From Nitrospira sp. (GTDB lineage: Bacteria > Nitrospirota > Nitrospiria > Nitrospirales > Nitrospiraceae): a stretch of 52,560 nt of DNA. Of the stretch, positions 32,504 through 40,887 are shown piece after piece (positions within the stretch are counted from its first letter, which is position 1; each line of letters opens with the position of its first letter). The notes beneath the pieces are model-generated. The model did no database searches and was not told the DNA's origin. It worked only from the letters and a program-made list of their open reading frames with translations. The position numbers and the translations under genes are program-made. The stretch covers positions 415,529-468,088 of the forward strand of contig SWDI01000001.1 in assembly GCA_005116955.1 (NCBI GenBank), read 5' to 3'.

Positions 32504-33218
32504 ATGAGAATGTACCTCGACCCCGCCGACGCGCAGCGGTTCATCCAAAGCTACATGCTTCTTATGCTTGAGGTATTGGGTGAACAGGAGGATCGCATCA
32601 ACGGCAGTGTCGTTCCGTTGCTTGCGAAGGCGCGGGCGAAGCTCGTTGGTGAGCCGACCTTGCTGCGCAAGTCGATTGCGCAGCTTGAAGCAGGAAATGC
32701 CAGGCTTGATCGCGAAGTCGTCATGGCACTAGTGGCCTGTAACGATTGATTCGGGAGTAATTCGTCGCGATGGATCGAAGTACTTCCACTTCACGGGTTT
32801 GGGCTGCTTGTTGTATTGGCGTATTGCCGTTGCAGTTCCATGCGTTCGCGGTTAGTCAGTTTCATCGCGCCCTCCATAGGCGCAATTATACTAACTATTT
32901 AAGTGTTACAGTCCACTAGAAGGGCTCGAAGTACGGCAATGGGTCTATCTTCGCGACACCAAACTTCATTCAATCATTATTGACTCGTCCGCTGATCGTG
33001 CATTCGGAGTGCTCGGGCTTACGCAGGGAATCCGAGATATTGTCGGAGGCACCGGGCTTCTTATGGAGGCAGGGTTGGTTCGCTACCGGGGGCGGTATGT
33101 GTGTGATGGCGTCATTTCGCAAGTGGTGTGGTTTGGATCAGGATACAGAAGAAGTTGGAATGAGAAATTCAAGGAGATCAAGGCATCAGGCCAATTTCAT
33201 GTGAAAGTCGAAGTCTAA
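32504..33218 (+). pseudogene. Unknown gene interrupted by IS630-derived mini-element
   Basis: Codons 1-76 (32504-32731) and 77-175 (32919-33218) form one open frame when the 187-bp insert and its duplicated TA are removed (gca-cTA-gaa). The product would be 175 residues. The first part is a helical stretch (DAQRFIQSYMLLMLEVLGEQ), and the second has RQWVYLRDTKLHSIIIDSSA and FGVLGLTQGIRDIVGGTG. I do not recognise a family; there is no signal peptide or membrane helix. As it stands translation stops inside the insert soon after codon 76. The start may be ATG 32504, ATG 32510 or GTG 32489. Confidence 0.7.
32730..32918 (-). mobile_element. 189-bp mini-element derived from an IS630-like transposon
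   Basis: The ends are TAGTGGCCTGTAACGATT and, inverted, TAGTGGACTGTAACACTT, and TA is duplicated at the borders as in IS630/Tc1 elements. On the minus strand it keeps a TATAAT box, GGAGGG and the first codons of a transposase (MKLTNRERMELQRQ), then jumps to the transposase C-terminus (YNKQPKPVKWKY), out of frame. It is therefore an internal deletion derivative that cannot make its own transposase. Its inner 98 bp are the exact inverse of positions 1-98 of the window minus a few flank bases. Confidence 0.8.
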
Positions 33219-33446
33219 CAAGGCTGACAACCTGACGTCCGCAAGGTATACGTGCGGATCGTTTCGTCGTGATACTCCTACCTCCTCCAGGTATGGCCAG
33301 CGTCAATGCCGCAGGGCTGAGGACCGCTTTATGGCGGTGCGCCCTCGGCGCCGAACTTCAGAACTTGGCCGGGAGCGGACTTTAACGAGGCTTGAGTCGA
33401 TTGAATGGTTTGTCCGATGAAGTGACGATGAATATAAATGAGGTGA

Positions 33447-35153
33447 CTACCCCTTGGGTTTCTCAGTCGCGGCTAGGATGGGTTGAAACATCGGATCGGC
33501 GTCGAGCACGGCCTTCAATCCCTCACTCGCGAGGAAATACCGCCAGACCTCATCATCTCTTCCTGGTATGTCGTCAAACCAGCGTTTGGCCTCGGTCAAG
33601 TGCTGTAGCATCTTGCCTTTATCCCCATAGCCCGGCATAAAAATCATGCTGTAAGCCATGGTGTATTCCGCGAGGAACTTATCGAGCGGCAATTCGGCGA
33701 GGGCTAATGAGGCCTGAGCATCCTCGTACGCTCGGATACTGTCGGGATCGTGCAAGATCCGATTCCAGGCCACCTTGTTGATGCGGGACCACGCAAGCTG
33801 TAGGAGTGCTTCGGCCTTGGGTGTCTTTCTGTCAGCTGGAATGTCTTTGACCAACGCTTCGAACGTCTCGATCATCGGAATCTGGTCATTGTTCCAACGA
33901 TAGGTCATGCCGAGTCGGAAGCGGGCATCTAACTGCTCAGGATGGGTGTTCGCAAGGGTTTCCAACGCAGGCAACAGCCGGTACAGGAAGTCCGCCGGGG
34001 TCGGCTTCGAGAATCCGCCCATCTCCATGCCATTCGCGAGGTCGAGGCGACCGGCGGTTGCATAGGTGTTCCAATAGAACTCATTGACGGTCAGCGATAA
34101 CGCCGGATCCTTGATGGTCAGTCGATGGCTCTGGGCGGCTTCCCGAAGCAGGACCGTATAGAGATCTCTGGTCAGAACTGTCAGCGCATCGACCTGATGT
34201 GGGTCGATGATCAAGATCCGATTGAGCAGAGCGACGCGATCGCGCAATTCAGGAAACGTAGCGGCACGAGCGGCGGCGGCGGTCAACGTTCCTGGCTGAT
34301 CTTCAGGACCCCACCAGACGATAGAGTTCGGAAGGGCGCGGCTGATCTCGGTCGTGAACGGTAGCTTGTCAGCCACCATGCCCGCTGCTTCAGGTGTGGT
34401 GGCAACAGGGAGATGGAAGACAGCTGTGTCGCGTGGGAACCCATGGGACTTGAGTCCGGTGAAGACCACCCATTGTGTGGTGATGGATTTCACGGCGCGT
34501 CGCTCGCGTGTGATCGTGTTCGTCCACTGGACGGTGCCTGGACGGTACGTCACCGGCGAGGTGAGAGGGTCATGATAGAGGACGGTCAGCGCAACCAGCG
34601 TGGTCGGGACTCCGATGACTTTCCCGTTCGGTTTCAGTCGGAAGGATCCGTTTGGGATCGGATGGACGTCGGTCACCGTAAGATGAAGGCCAGTTCCGGG
34701 CGGCGAGACTCCCAGCGCATCCATCACAAAGGCGGAGGCGGGAGCGCGGGACAGGTCATCTCCATAAAATACGAGCGGACCGGTACTGGGCCAGAGGACA
34801 TTCATCCCAATATCCGATCGTTTCATAAACGGGGCCTGACGGGTGGTCAGCTCTTGCCAACAAGCCTCATACGAGGTGTCCGTTGCCGGAGGATTTTGAG
34901 GGTTGGCCGACCGCACCGTCAGGAGCTTGTATTGACACGCGAAGTCTAGTTGCCCTGTCGTGATCTTGTCGCTTTTAGCGATCCCTTCGGCATATCGAAC
35001 GGCTGTATCGACGGCGGCCTTGTGGGTGGTCTTGTATTGAGTTGCCTTGTGAGGAGGTTGAGACGCCGCAGTCACAAGGTCAGGCACGGTTGTCTCAAAG
35101 GCCGTCAGCAGTCCCAACAGGAGTAGCATTCCAAGTAATAGGTTCTTAGTCAT
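33447..35153 (-). CDS. Large exported protein of unknown function in sigma-factor module
   Basis: A 568-residue protein. The signal peptide (MTKNLLLGMLLLLGLLTAFE) predicts export. The first half is probably beta-rich (VLWPSTGPLVFYGDDLSRAP; GTVQWTNTITRERRAVKSIT). The second half is helical with TPR-like spacing (VALLNRILIIDPHQVDALTV; LETLANTHPEQLDARFRLG; MLQHLTEAKRWFDDIPGRDD). I know no named family. It begins 27 bp after the anti-sigma gene on the same strand and is likely the effector or a target of that module. The final tail is EKPKG. Confidence 0.8.
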   Translation of the reverse strand: MTKNLLLGMLLLLGLLTAFETTVPDLVTAASQPPHKATQYKTTHKAAVDTAVRYAEGIAKSDKITTGQLDFACQYKLLTVRSANPQNPPATDTSYEACWQELTTRQAPFMKRSDIGMNVLWPSTGPLVFYGDDLSRAPASAFVMDALGVSPPGTGLHLTVTDVHPIPNGSFRLKPNGKVIGVPTTLVALTVLYHDPLTSPVTYRPGTVQWTNTITRERRAVKSITTQWVVFTGLKSHGFPRDTAVFHLPVATTPEAAGMVADKLPFTTEISRALPNSIVWWGPEDQPGTLTAAAARAATFPELRDRVALLNRILIIDPHQVDALTVLTRDLYTVLLREAAQSHRLTIKDPALSLTVNEFYWNTYATAGRLDLANGMEMGGFSKPTPADFLYRLLPALETLANTHPEQLDARFRLGMTYRWNNDQIPMIETFEALVKDIPADRKTPKAEALLQLAWSRINKVAWNRILHDPDSIRAYEDAQASLALAELPLDKFLAEYTMAYSMIFMPGYGDKGKMLQHLTEAKRWFDDIPGRDDEVWRYFLASEGLKAVLDADPMFQPILAATEKPKG

Positions 35154-35180
35154 GATGAAAAAGAGTCACGCTGTTGTGGG

Positions 35181-35486
35181 TTATCGAGATGAGGCGGTTT
35201 TCAGGATCTTCTCACGCATCAACGCTCGGTCGGCTGTCGATAGCGTCGGTGCCGGACTGTGGCGACAGAGCGATACGGTTTGGCGCAACGACATCACGAA
35301 GGTTTCACAATTAGGACAGGCACCCAGATGTTGACGGATTTCTTGGCAAATATTCGTGGAAAGTTCGTCATCGATATAGGCGGACAATTGGCGCAGGATG
35401 CGCAGACATCGGCTTTTCCCATGAGTGTGTGGCCGCCGAGTCGTGGAAGCCTGCCGCTTCGGTTTGGACGCGCTACGTTGTGCCAT
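35181..35486 (-). CDS. Putative zinc-finger anti-sigma factor
   Basis: A 101-residue protein. A basic N-terminal stretch (RSASKPKRQASTTRRPHTHG) precedes a zinc-finger domain of the anti-sigma type: LSAYIDDELS, then IRQHLGACPNCETF, giving His and two Cys (HX3CX2C) plus an upstream Cys. No membrane helix follows, so it is a short soluble ZAS-type inhibitor rather than a transmembrane one. It starts 17 bp after the sigma-factor stop, the classic arrangement for a sigma and its inhibitor. The CXXC cluster could make it redox- or zinc-responsive. Confidence 0.85.
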   Translation of the reverse strand: MAQRSASKPKRQASTTRRPHTHGKSRCLRILRQLSAYIDDELSTNICQEIRQHLGACPNCETFVMSLRQTVSLCRHSPAPTLSTADRALMREKILKTASSR

Positions 35487-35503
35487 ATGGAGCAGCCCCT
35501 CCG

Positions 35504-36133
35504 TTACCCACGTGAGTCGTGGTTATGGTCAATGAGTGGTTCACCGAGGCTTCGCGCACTGAGGTGACGGCGCACAAACAGTCGAGCCCGGTGCAAACGT
35601 GATTTCACCGCGCGTTCGTTCAAGCCCATGATGGATCCGACCTCCCTGGCGCTGACCCCTTCCATGTCGCGAAGCACCAAGACTGTTTTGTACTTCTTCG
35701 GTAACTGGTTGATCGCAGCATCAAGCGCGGCGCGTAATTGTTTGTTGTGGAGCGCGGCTTCAGGGCTGAGTCCATCGATCGGAATTTGCAAACGGAACTC
35801 GCCATCAGATGTCGGAATGAATTCCTCGAGGGATAACTCTCGTTCTGGGGCACCTTTCCGTTTGCGCCGCATGCGCAGGCATGCCCGTGAGGCGATCGTA
35901 TAGAGCCACGTCGAAATCTGGGCGTCACCACGGAATTTGTCGAAGCCTCGATAGGCATTCAAAAAGGTCTCCTGTACCAAATCTTTCGCCGCCTCCGGTT
36001 CGCCGCACAAACGATAGGCGAAGCGATAGATGAGGTCTGCATGATCCTTGTACAGCGTATCAAAGTTCTTCACGGATTGGGGATCCATGGAGGATGAGGC
36101 CCGCGAGCGGCGAATTGTGGGTGAGGCGCTCAT
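35504..36133 (-). CDS. ECF-family RNA polymerase sigma factor
   Basis: A 209-residue sigma-70-like factor with only regions 2 and 4. Region 2 carries YRFAYRLCGEPEAAKDLVQE and FRGDAQISTWLYTIASRACL. Region 4 carries LPKKYKTVLVLRDMEGVSAR and MGLNERAVKSRLHRAR. The linker is rather long. If the internal ATG at 36088 is used the protein has 194 residues, which fits the family N-terminus better. The anti-sigma gene follows at 17 bp and the two-repeat lipoprotein gene precedes at 59 bp. The set probably controls its own promoter; I see no obvious GGAAC/GTT-type autoregulated site. Confidence 0.9.
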   Translation of the reverse strand: MSASPTIRRSRASSSMDPQSVKNFDTLYKDHADLIYRFAYRLCGEPEAAKDLVQETFLNAYRGFDKFRGDAQISTWLYTIASRACLRMRRKRKGAPERELSLEEFIPTSDGEFRLQIPIDGLSPEAALHNKQLRAALDAAINQLPKKYKTVLVLRDMEGVSAREVGSIMGLNERAVKSRLHRARLFVRRHLSARSLGEPLIDHNHDSRG

Positions 36134-36192
36134 ACGCAGCGAAGTCTACGAGGGGATTGAAAAGAGAGTCAAGACGAAGCCTCGACGGATGA

Positions 36193-37419
36193 TTACTTCA
36201 TCCGGTGAAATTCAAGGATGTCGCCCTGCCCGTCGAGTTCCACCGTAATCGGGGTCCCTTCCCTTGCCCCGTTCAGCGCGGATCTCCCAAGCTCTGCCGG
36301 GTAGGTCTGTTCCCCCTCCGGGGTCCAGAGCCGGACGCTGGCTCGATCCGGAGTGGCAAATTCCAACGGTCCTGTGATGAAGCGGCGGATAAGAGTCGAA
36401 TCGCGAGACGCGGCAAGATCCGCTACGATGGAGTCGTTGTGCATATGCAAGGTCATGGTCTGCCCGATCTTGGCACTCTTGATGCCGATCTTGGTGTTGA
36501 CGTTGACGATTCCGATGGGCGTCTTGAAGAAGATAAAATTAGACTTCATTTTGGAGATCGTGCCGGTGAGCAACAGATGTGCCTTACTTCCAGGGGTGGC
36601 GACCTGGCTGATTTGAAGATCGAACTGAAGGTCGTGCACACCGATGACGGTATCCGTTCCGTCAACTTCAACCGTCACGGACTCCCCGTCCTTGCGTGAC
36701 GCGAGCACGCGTTCGTATGCGCCTAGGTGGAAGGCTTTCTCACCGCTTTCCGGTGTCCAGCGCACCAACTTGGTGTCATCTCCGCTGTCTCGCTTGAACG
36801 GTCCGGTCAGGTAGCGGTGGACGAGCATCCCATCGGTTCGCCTTACGAGATCTACGACGACATGGTCCTCGTGGATCACAAAGGACACCTCTTGCGAGGC
36901 AGGGAGGGTTTTGAGCGTGGTCTTTGAACTGAGCGACATGAGTCCGACCGGTGTCTTCAGGAAGACGATCCCTGGCTTGGCCCGCCAGACCCGTCCGGTC
37001 AGTCTGATGGAGGGGTTCACGTCCGTGAAAACGGGGGCTGGACGATCGATTTCCTGTTGCGCAGTTGTCGGCGCGTCTATCTGTGGCTGAGCGGTTGGTG
37101 CATTATTGTTGGAGGGCTGAGCCGGTTGAGTCTCGCTGTCCTGAGGTGGAACCACCGGAGGAATGTCGATTTGTGGTTGAGCCGGTGCAACCTCGTCGAC
37201 CTCGGATGGCTTGGGCATTGCTTCATCGGTCTGGGCCTGATTGGTCTGAGCCTGCGCCGTTATAGAGGTATCGAGCTGAGATTCCAAAGGGATAGGCTCA
37301 GAGGGTGGCGTCTGGGCCTTCTCTCCGTCCGGAGGACTGGCTGTGGCGCATCCAGCATGGATGAGTCCGAGGAGAAACACCGCCAGAAAGAATTGTCGAG
37401 AATGTGCCGATCGATCCAT
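36193..37419 (-). CDS. Lipoprotein with two tandem copies of an unknown domain
   Basis: A 408-residue protein. The signal (FFLAVFLLGLIHAGC) ends in a lipobox-like HAGC. A linker of about 100 residues rich in Pro, Gln and Thr has near-repeats (PAQPQIDIPP, TAQPQIDAPT). Two homologous beta-rich units of about 120 residues follow: LTGRVWRAKPGIVFLKTPVG and LTGTISKMKSNFIFFKTPIG open them, HRYLTGPF and RRFITGPL lie at the same relative place, and RWTPESGEKAF and LWTPEGEQTYP match. I know no name for the unit. ATG 37419 was chosen for the signal; the frame is open to 37494. It is first in the sigma-factor module. Confidence 0.82.
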   Translation of the reverse strand: MDRSAHSRQFFLAVFLLGLIHAGCATASPPDGEKAQTPPSEPIPLESQLDTSITAQAQTNQAQTDEAMPKPSEVDEVAPAQPQIDIPPVVPPQDSETQPAQPSNNNAPTAQPQIDAPTTAQQEIDRPAPVFTDVNPSIRLTGRVWRAKPGIVFLKTPVGLMSLSSKTTLKTLPASQEVSFVIHEDHVVVDLVRRTDGMLVHRYLTGPFKRDSGDDTKLVRWTPESGEKAFHLGAYERVLASRKDGESVTVEVDGTDTVIGVHDLQFDLQISQVATPGSKAHLLLTGTISKMKSNFIFFKTPIGIVNVNTKIGIKSAKIGQTMTLHMHNDSIVADLAASRDSTLIRRFITGPLEFATPDRASVRLWTPEGEQTYPAELGRSALNGAREGTPITVELDGQGDILEFHRMK

Positions 37420-37744
37420 GGAGAAGAGGTTCGGTATGGAGATGATGACTCGTTCGTTCTGCCTACACGCAAACTCCTCAAGCTTTGAGGTCATGGTGCC
37501 GCAATCAATGCCGATCCGTCAATGCCCTATGCGGAATAACATGAGGTCAGAATTGGAGTCAACCCGAAAGAGGGTGTGTCTGATACAGCCCTGGGTAAGC
37601 TCGTGGCGTCTGCCCATACTCCTGATGGATGCGTCAGGGGGCACGGCAATACGGTCAATGCCGACGACGTGAAAATACCTGGTCTTTGCACAGACACATC
37701 GTGTGTTGGTGTGAGAGGGACGGGCAGGGACCTTCGAAGTGCGC
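37420..37744. other. Upstream region of the sigma module and der 3' flank
   Basis: A 325-bp stretch without a gene. On the minus strand TTGACT, a 17-bp spacer and TTATTC lie about 125 bp before the lipoprotein ATG (around 37509-37548) and could be a housekeeping promoter for the sigma module. Nothing else stands out. Confidence 0.3.
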
Positions 37745-39124
37745 TTACTTCTTCCTGACCATGAGGCGGAGCGGGGTGCCGGTGAATTGGTAGGTCTCGC
37801 GCAGTTGATTCTCCAAATACTTCAAGTACGAAGGCGTGAGGTCTTCCGGATGCCCAACAAACAAGGCAAAAACCGGCGGTTTGGTGGCCACCTGCGTGAT
37901 ATAGGCGGACTTCGTCACAGCCGACGGCTTGTGCTTGCGGGCCGGCAATGGATGGGTGTCCAGAATCTTCTGCAGCCAGGTATTCAGCGCGCCAGTGGGG
38001 ACGCGCTTGGTGAACATGGCGTGCACGTCCTTGAGGAGCGGGAAAAGACGGTGGACGGAGTCCGGCTTGAGAGCTGATCCATACAGGATTGGAGCCCAGG
38101 TCAGAAAGGAAAGCCGTCGGCGGAGTTCCAGTTCATATTCTTGCCGGGCCTGAGTATCTCCGTCTCGTAAGTCCCATTTGTTGATCAGGAGAATGCAAGC
38201 GCGTCCTTGTTTAAGAATGGCCCCAGCGATCTTGGTGTCTTGTTCCGTGACTCCTTCCACCCCATCCAGGAGAAGGACTCCGATGTCAGACCGACCGATG
38301 GCACGGAGTGATCGGAGGACGCTGTAGCCTTCTACTCCACGGTCGATCTTGCCGCGTCGCCTGATGCCTGCCGTGTCAGTGAAAACGTAGCGTTGATCCT
38401 GGTGTGTGACCAACGAGTCGATGGGATCGCGCGTCGTTCCTGGCACATTGCTGACGACGACCCGTTCTTCTCCCAGCAGCGCATTCACGAGGGTGGACTT
38501 GCCGACGTTCGGGCGTCCCACCACGGCCACGCGAGGCAGTGGCGGCACGTCTGTTTCGTCAACCGATGGAAGGAGCGGATAGATGGCATCCAATAATTCA
38601 GCGACACCCAGGCCATGTTCGGCGGAGATGGGATAGAGCTCGTCGGCACCCAATTTATAGAAGTCGGCGAGGAGGGGCTCTGATTTCGGCGTGTCGATCT
38701 TGTTAATCACATAGAACAGGGGTTTGGTCACTCCGCGTAGTAACCGCACCACTTCATCATCCGGCGGGGTCAATCCCGATCGACCGTCCAACAGAACCAT
38801 GAGGATATCCGCTTCGGTGATCGCCAGCTCCGACTGCCGTCGAATCAGGGTCAACATGCTATCTGATGAAGAGAGATCAAGCCCCCCCGTGTCGACCAAC
38901 CGAAACTTTCGATTACGGTAGGTGGCATCGGCATAGTTCCGGTCGCGGGTCACGCCGGGGATGTCGTCCACAATAGCGATCTTCGCGCCTAAGATCTTGT
39001 TGAACAGCGTCGACTTTCCCACGTTCGGCCGGCCGATGATGGCCACAAGCGGCGGTGGTCCCCCTTCTGTTGGGGGCAACGGCAGTGTCGGTTCTTGTTT
39101 GGGAGCGGATTTCGTACGCGGCAT
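37745..39124 (-). CDS. der: Ribosome assembly GTPase Der (EngA)
   Basis: A 459-residue protein with two GTPase domains in tandem and a C-terminal KH-like domain, the layout unique to Der. Domain 1 has GRPNVGKST at about residues 32-40, DTGG and NKID. Domain 2 has a second GRPNVGKST near 203, DTAGI and NKWD. The KH-like end carries ARKHKPSAVTKSAYITQVAT. It is essential for 50S subunit maturation. The N-terminal proline-rich extension of about 25 residues is longer than in E. coli. Confidence 0.95.
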   Translation of the reverse strand: MPRTKSAPKQEPTLPLPPTEGGPPPLVAIIGRPNVGKSTLFNKILGAKIAIVDDIPGVTRDRNYADATYRNRKFRLVDTGGLDLSSSDSMLTLIRRQSELAITEADILMVLLDGRSGLTPPDDEVVRLLRGVTKPLFYVINKIDTPKSEPLLADFYKLGADELYPISAEHGLGVAELLDAIYPLLPSVDETDVPPLPRVAVVGRPNVGKSTLVNALLGEERVVVSNVPGTTRDPIDSLVTHQDQRYVFTDTAGIRRRGKIDRGVEGYSVLRSLRAIGRSDIGVLLLDGVEGVTEQDTKIAGAILKQGRACILLINKWDLRDGDTQARQEYELELRRRLSFLTWAPILYGSALKPDSVHRLFPLLKDVHAMFTKRVPTGALNTWLQKILDTHPLPARKHKPSAVTKSAYITQVATKPPVFALFVGHPEDLTPSYLKYLENQLRETYQFTGTPLRLMVRKK

Positions 39125-39168
39125 GAGATATTGGACCGTAACACAGGGTTTTTCTGAAAGACAACATG

Positions 39169-39353
39169 AGGACGCTGTAAAACTCCTCCAGCGGCGTTCT
39201 CGCTTCGCTTAAGGTCTCAACGTAGCGAAAACGAAGGCAAGGTACCTATCCGCTCGCATGTGATCGAAGCGAGCGGTTCAAGCGAAGCTTGGTGTGTACC
39301 TCCTCGACCTTTCGCTTGCTGCGGCCTTACTGGAAGAGCTTTTCAGCATCCTC
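39169..39353. repeat. Intergenic palindromic repeat, copy 2
   Basis: A 185-bp unit with complementary tips (GAGGACGCTGTAAAACTC against GAGCTTTTCAGCATCCTC) and the same inner blocks as copy 1. The middle has an extra 60 bp containing its own hairpin, CCGCTCGC with GCGAGCGG. Confidence 0.75.
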
Positions 39354-39466
39354 TGGAACTAAACAGCGTCCTTCCTGTCTTATCTTACAGGCAAATTAGT
39401 AACGACCAACAATTGACCGTTTGCAAACAGTCTCAACCGAGCTCGTCTTCTTTTCAGCCGTTCGGC

Positions 39467-39472
39467 TATACT
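39467..39472 (+). promoter_or_regulatory. -10 box, probable leaderless promoter
   Basis: TATACT lies 7 nt before the ATG at 39480. No ribosome binding site and no clear -35 box are seen. Confidence 0.45.
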
Positions 39473-39479
39473 TTGGGCT

Positions 39480-40169
39480 ATGACGCATCAGCCAGCATCC
39501 AGTGCACAGCACGTTGTCGACTGGACTCACATTGACGATGTGCTGCTCGATATGGACGGCACGTTGCTCGACCGCCATTTCGATAACTTCTTCTTCGAGG
39601 AGGAGCTGCCGCGTCGGTACGCCACGCTCCACGCCATCCCGTTTGAGGAGGGGCGTGATCGCCTGATGGCGATGTACCGGTCAGTCGAAGGCGAACTGGC
39701 GTGGACGGACCTCGATTACTGGACGAATCGGGTCGGTCTCGACGTGGTGGCGATGCACAAGGAACTCGATCACATGATCGGTTTTCTGCCCGGTGCCGAG
39801 GAATTTTTGCGCCATCTTCGGCAACTCGGGAAGCCTGTGACCATCGTGACGAACGCCCATTCTACCGGTGTATCGGTTAAAGTTGCCAAGACTGGGTTGG
39901 ATCGGTACGTCAACCGCATTGTAGACGCGTTTGAGGTTGGCTATCTCAAGATGCGGCCGGAGTATTGGCCGAACTGTCAACGCTTGTTGGGGTTCGATCC
40001 GTCGAGATCTTTGTTTATGGATGACGATGAGGGCTGTCTGATGGCCGCGAAAGCATTCGGGGTGGCCCACTTGGTTCACAGCGCCAAGTCGAGTTCGAAA
40101 TTACCGCCGGCGCCGCTTCCCCAGTTTCTCTCCATTGAAGGATTTGCACCGCTGTTCAATGGCCGCTAA
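39480..40169 (+). CDS. HAD-family nucleotidase (YrfG/GMP-IMP nucleotidase-like)
   Basis: A 229-residue HAD hydrolase with nucleophile Asp24 and general acid Asp26 in DMDGTLLD, motif II Thr in TIVTNAH, Lys in YLKMRPEYW and the acidic pair in FMDDDEGC. The insertion DNFFFEEELPRRYA after motif I is typical of the YrfG-like group, which dephosphorylates GMP and IMP. The substrate is inferred from family. Its transcript is probably leaderless. The end overlaps the convergent methyltransferase by 4 nt. Confidence 0.85.
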   Translation: MTHQPASSAQHVVDWTHIDDVLLDMDGTLLDRHFDNFFFEEELPRRYATLHAIPFEEGRDRLMAMYRSVEGELAWTDLDYWTNRVGLDVVAMHKELDHMIGFLPGAEEFLRHLRQLGKPVTIVTNAHSTGVSVKVAKTGLDRYVNRIVDAFEVGYLKMRPEYWPNCQRLLGFDPSRSLFMDDDEGCLMAAKAFGVAHLVHSAKSSSKLPPAPLPQFLSIEGFAPLFNGR

Positions 40170-40786
40170 TGCTGTCTGGTTGCCGTGCCTCGGTACATCT
40201 CACCAGCCAATCTTGGCACACTCTGCATGCTGAATCGATCAAGGTGAGCGATTGATAGGCCGGACTGGGTAATCAGTCGATCAATCTGCCGGTTCAGGTG
40301 ACATCCACAACCCACTACATTTTGAATCGGATTCAACCGGTCCTGCCACGCGGCAATCTTCTGGTCCTCGCTGCGCCCATGTTCCAGGAATAGAAAATGT
40401 CCTCCCGGCTTCAGCACCCGCGCCACTTCCTGTAACGCTTGCACCGGATTGGGAATCGTACAGAGCGTCCAGGTGCTGACGACATAATCGAAATATTGAT
40501 TGGCGTGGGTCATCGCCTCAGCGGCGCCTTGCTCGATGTGGACGGGAAAGGGCAGAGAGGCGCTCCGTGCGAGAACCGTCTTCGGGAGAAGAACGGCCGG
40601 ATCGACGGCGTACAGATTTCTGACAGTCTCGGGATAGTGGAGGAGATTGAGCCCAGTTCCTATGCCGAGCTCCAGGACCTCTCCCTGGGTTACGGCCAGG
40701 AGCCTCTGGCGCAAGCGTTGAAATTCCTCACCCGCCATCACCCACTCCATGAGGCGAGGAAAAATATGATCGCCGTAGAATCCCAT
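40166..40786 (-). CDS. Class I SAM-dependent methyltransferase
   Basis: A 206-residue enzyme of the UbiE/COQ5-like group. The opening MGFYGDHIFPRLMEWVMAGE is typical of small membrane-lipid or quinone-type methyltransferases. The SAM motif I is VLELGIGTGLNLL, followed by VDPAVLL, YFDYVVSTWTLCTIP and VLKPGGHFLFLEHG. The cysteines in NVVGCGCHLNR are conserved in this group. ATG 40786 was taken as the start because a -10 box lies 9 nt upstream and the family begins here; an open frame continues to 40876. The substrate is unknown. Confidence 0.8.
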   Translation of the reverse strand: MGFYGDHIFPRLMEWVMAGEEFQRLRQRLLAVTQGEVLELGIGTGLNLLHYPETVRNLYAVDPAVLLPKTVLARSASLPFPVHIEQGAAEAMTHANQYFDYVVSTWTLCTIPNPVQALQEVARVLKPGGHFLFLEHGRSEDQKIAAWQDRLNPIQNVVGCGCHLNRQIDRLITQSGLSIAHLDRFSMQSVPRLAGEMYRGTATRQH

Positions 40787-40795
40787 TGCGCCGGT

Positions 40796-40801
40796 AGTAT
40801 A
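40796..40801 (-). promoter_or_regulatory. -10 box, probable leaderless promoter
   Basis: TATACT on the minus strand, 9 nt before the ATG at 40786, with no ribosome binding site between. Confidence 0.4.
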
Positions 40802-40887
40802 ACAGGGGCTTTGGCTGACCGAGTCGGGAACTTGTGACCCCCCTGGGGCTATGTTAGAGTCCTCCGTTATTTTCATGTGGAATGAGG

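Noticed and set aside
33210..33290. Possible integron attC site after the interrupted gene (GTCTAACAAGGC)
   Set aside because: The left core looks similar, but no inverse core GTTRGRY occurs downstream at a fitting distance and no integrase of that type is present.
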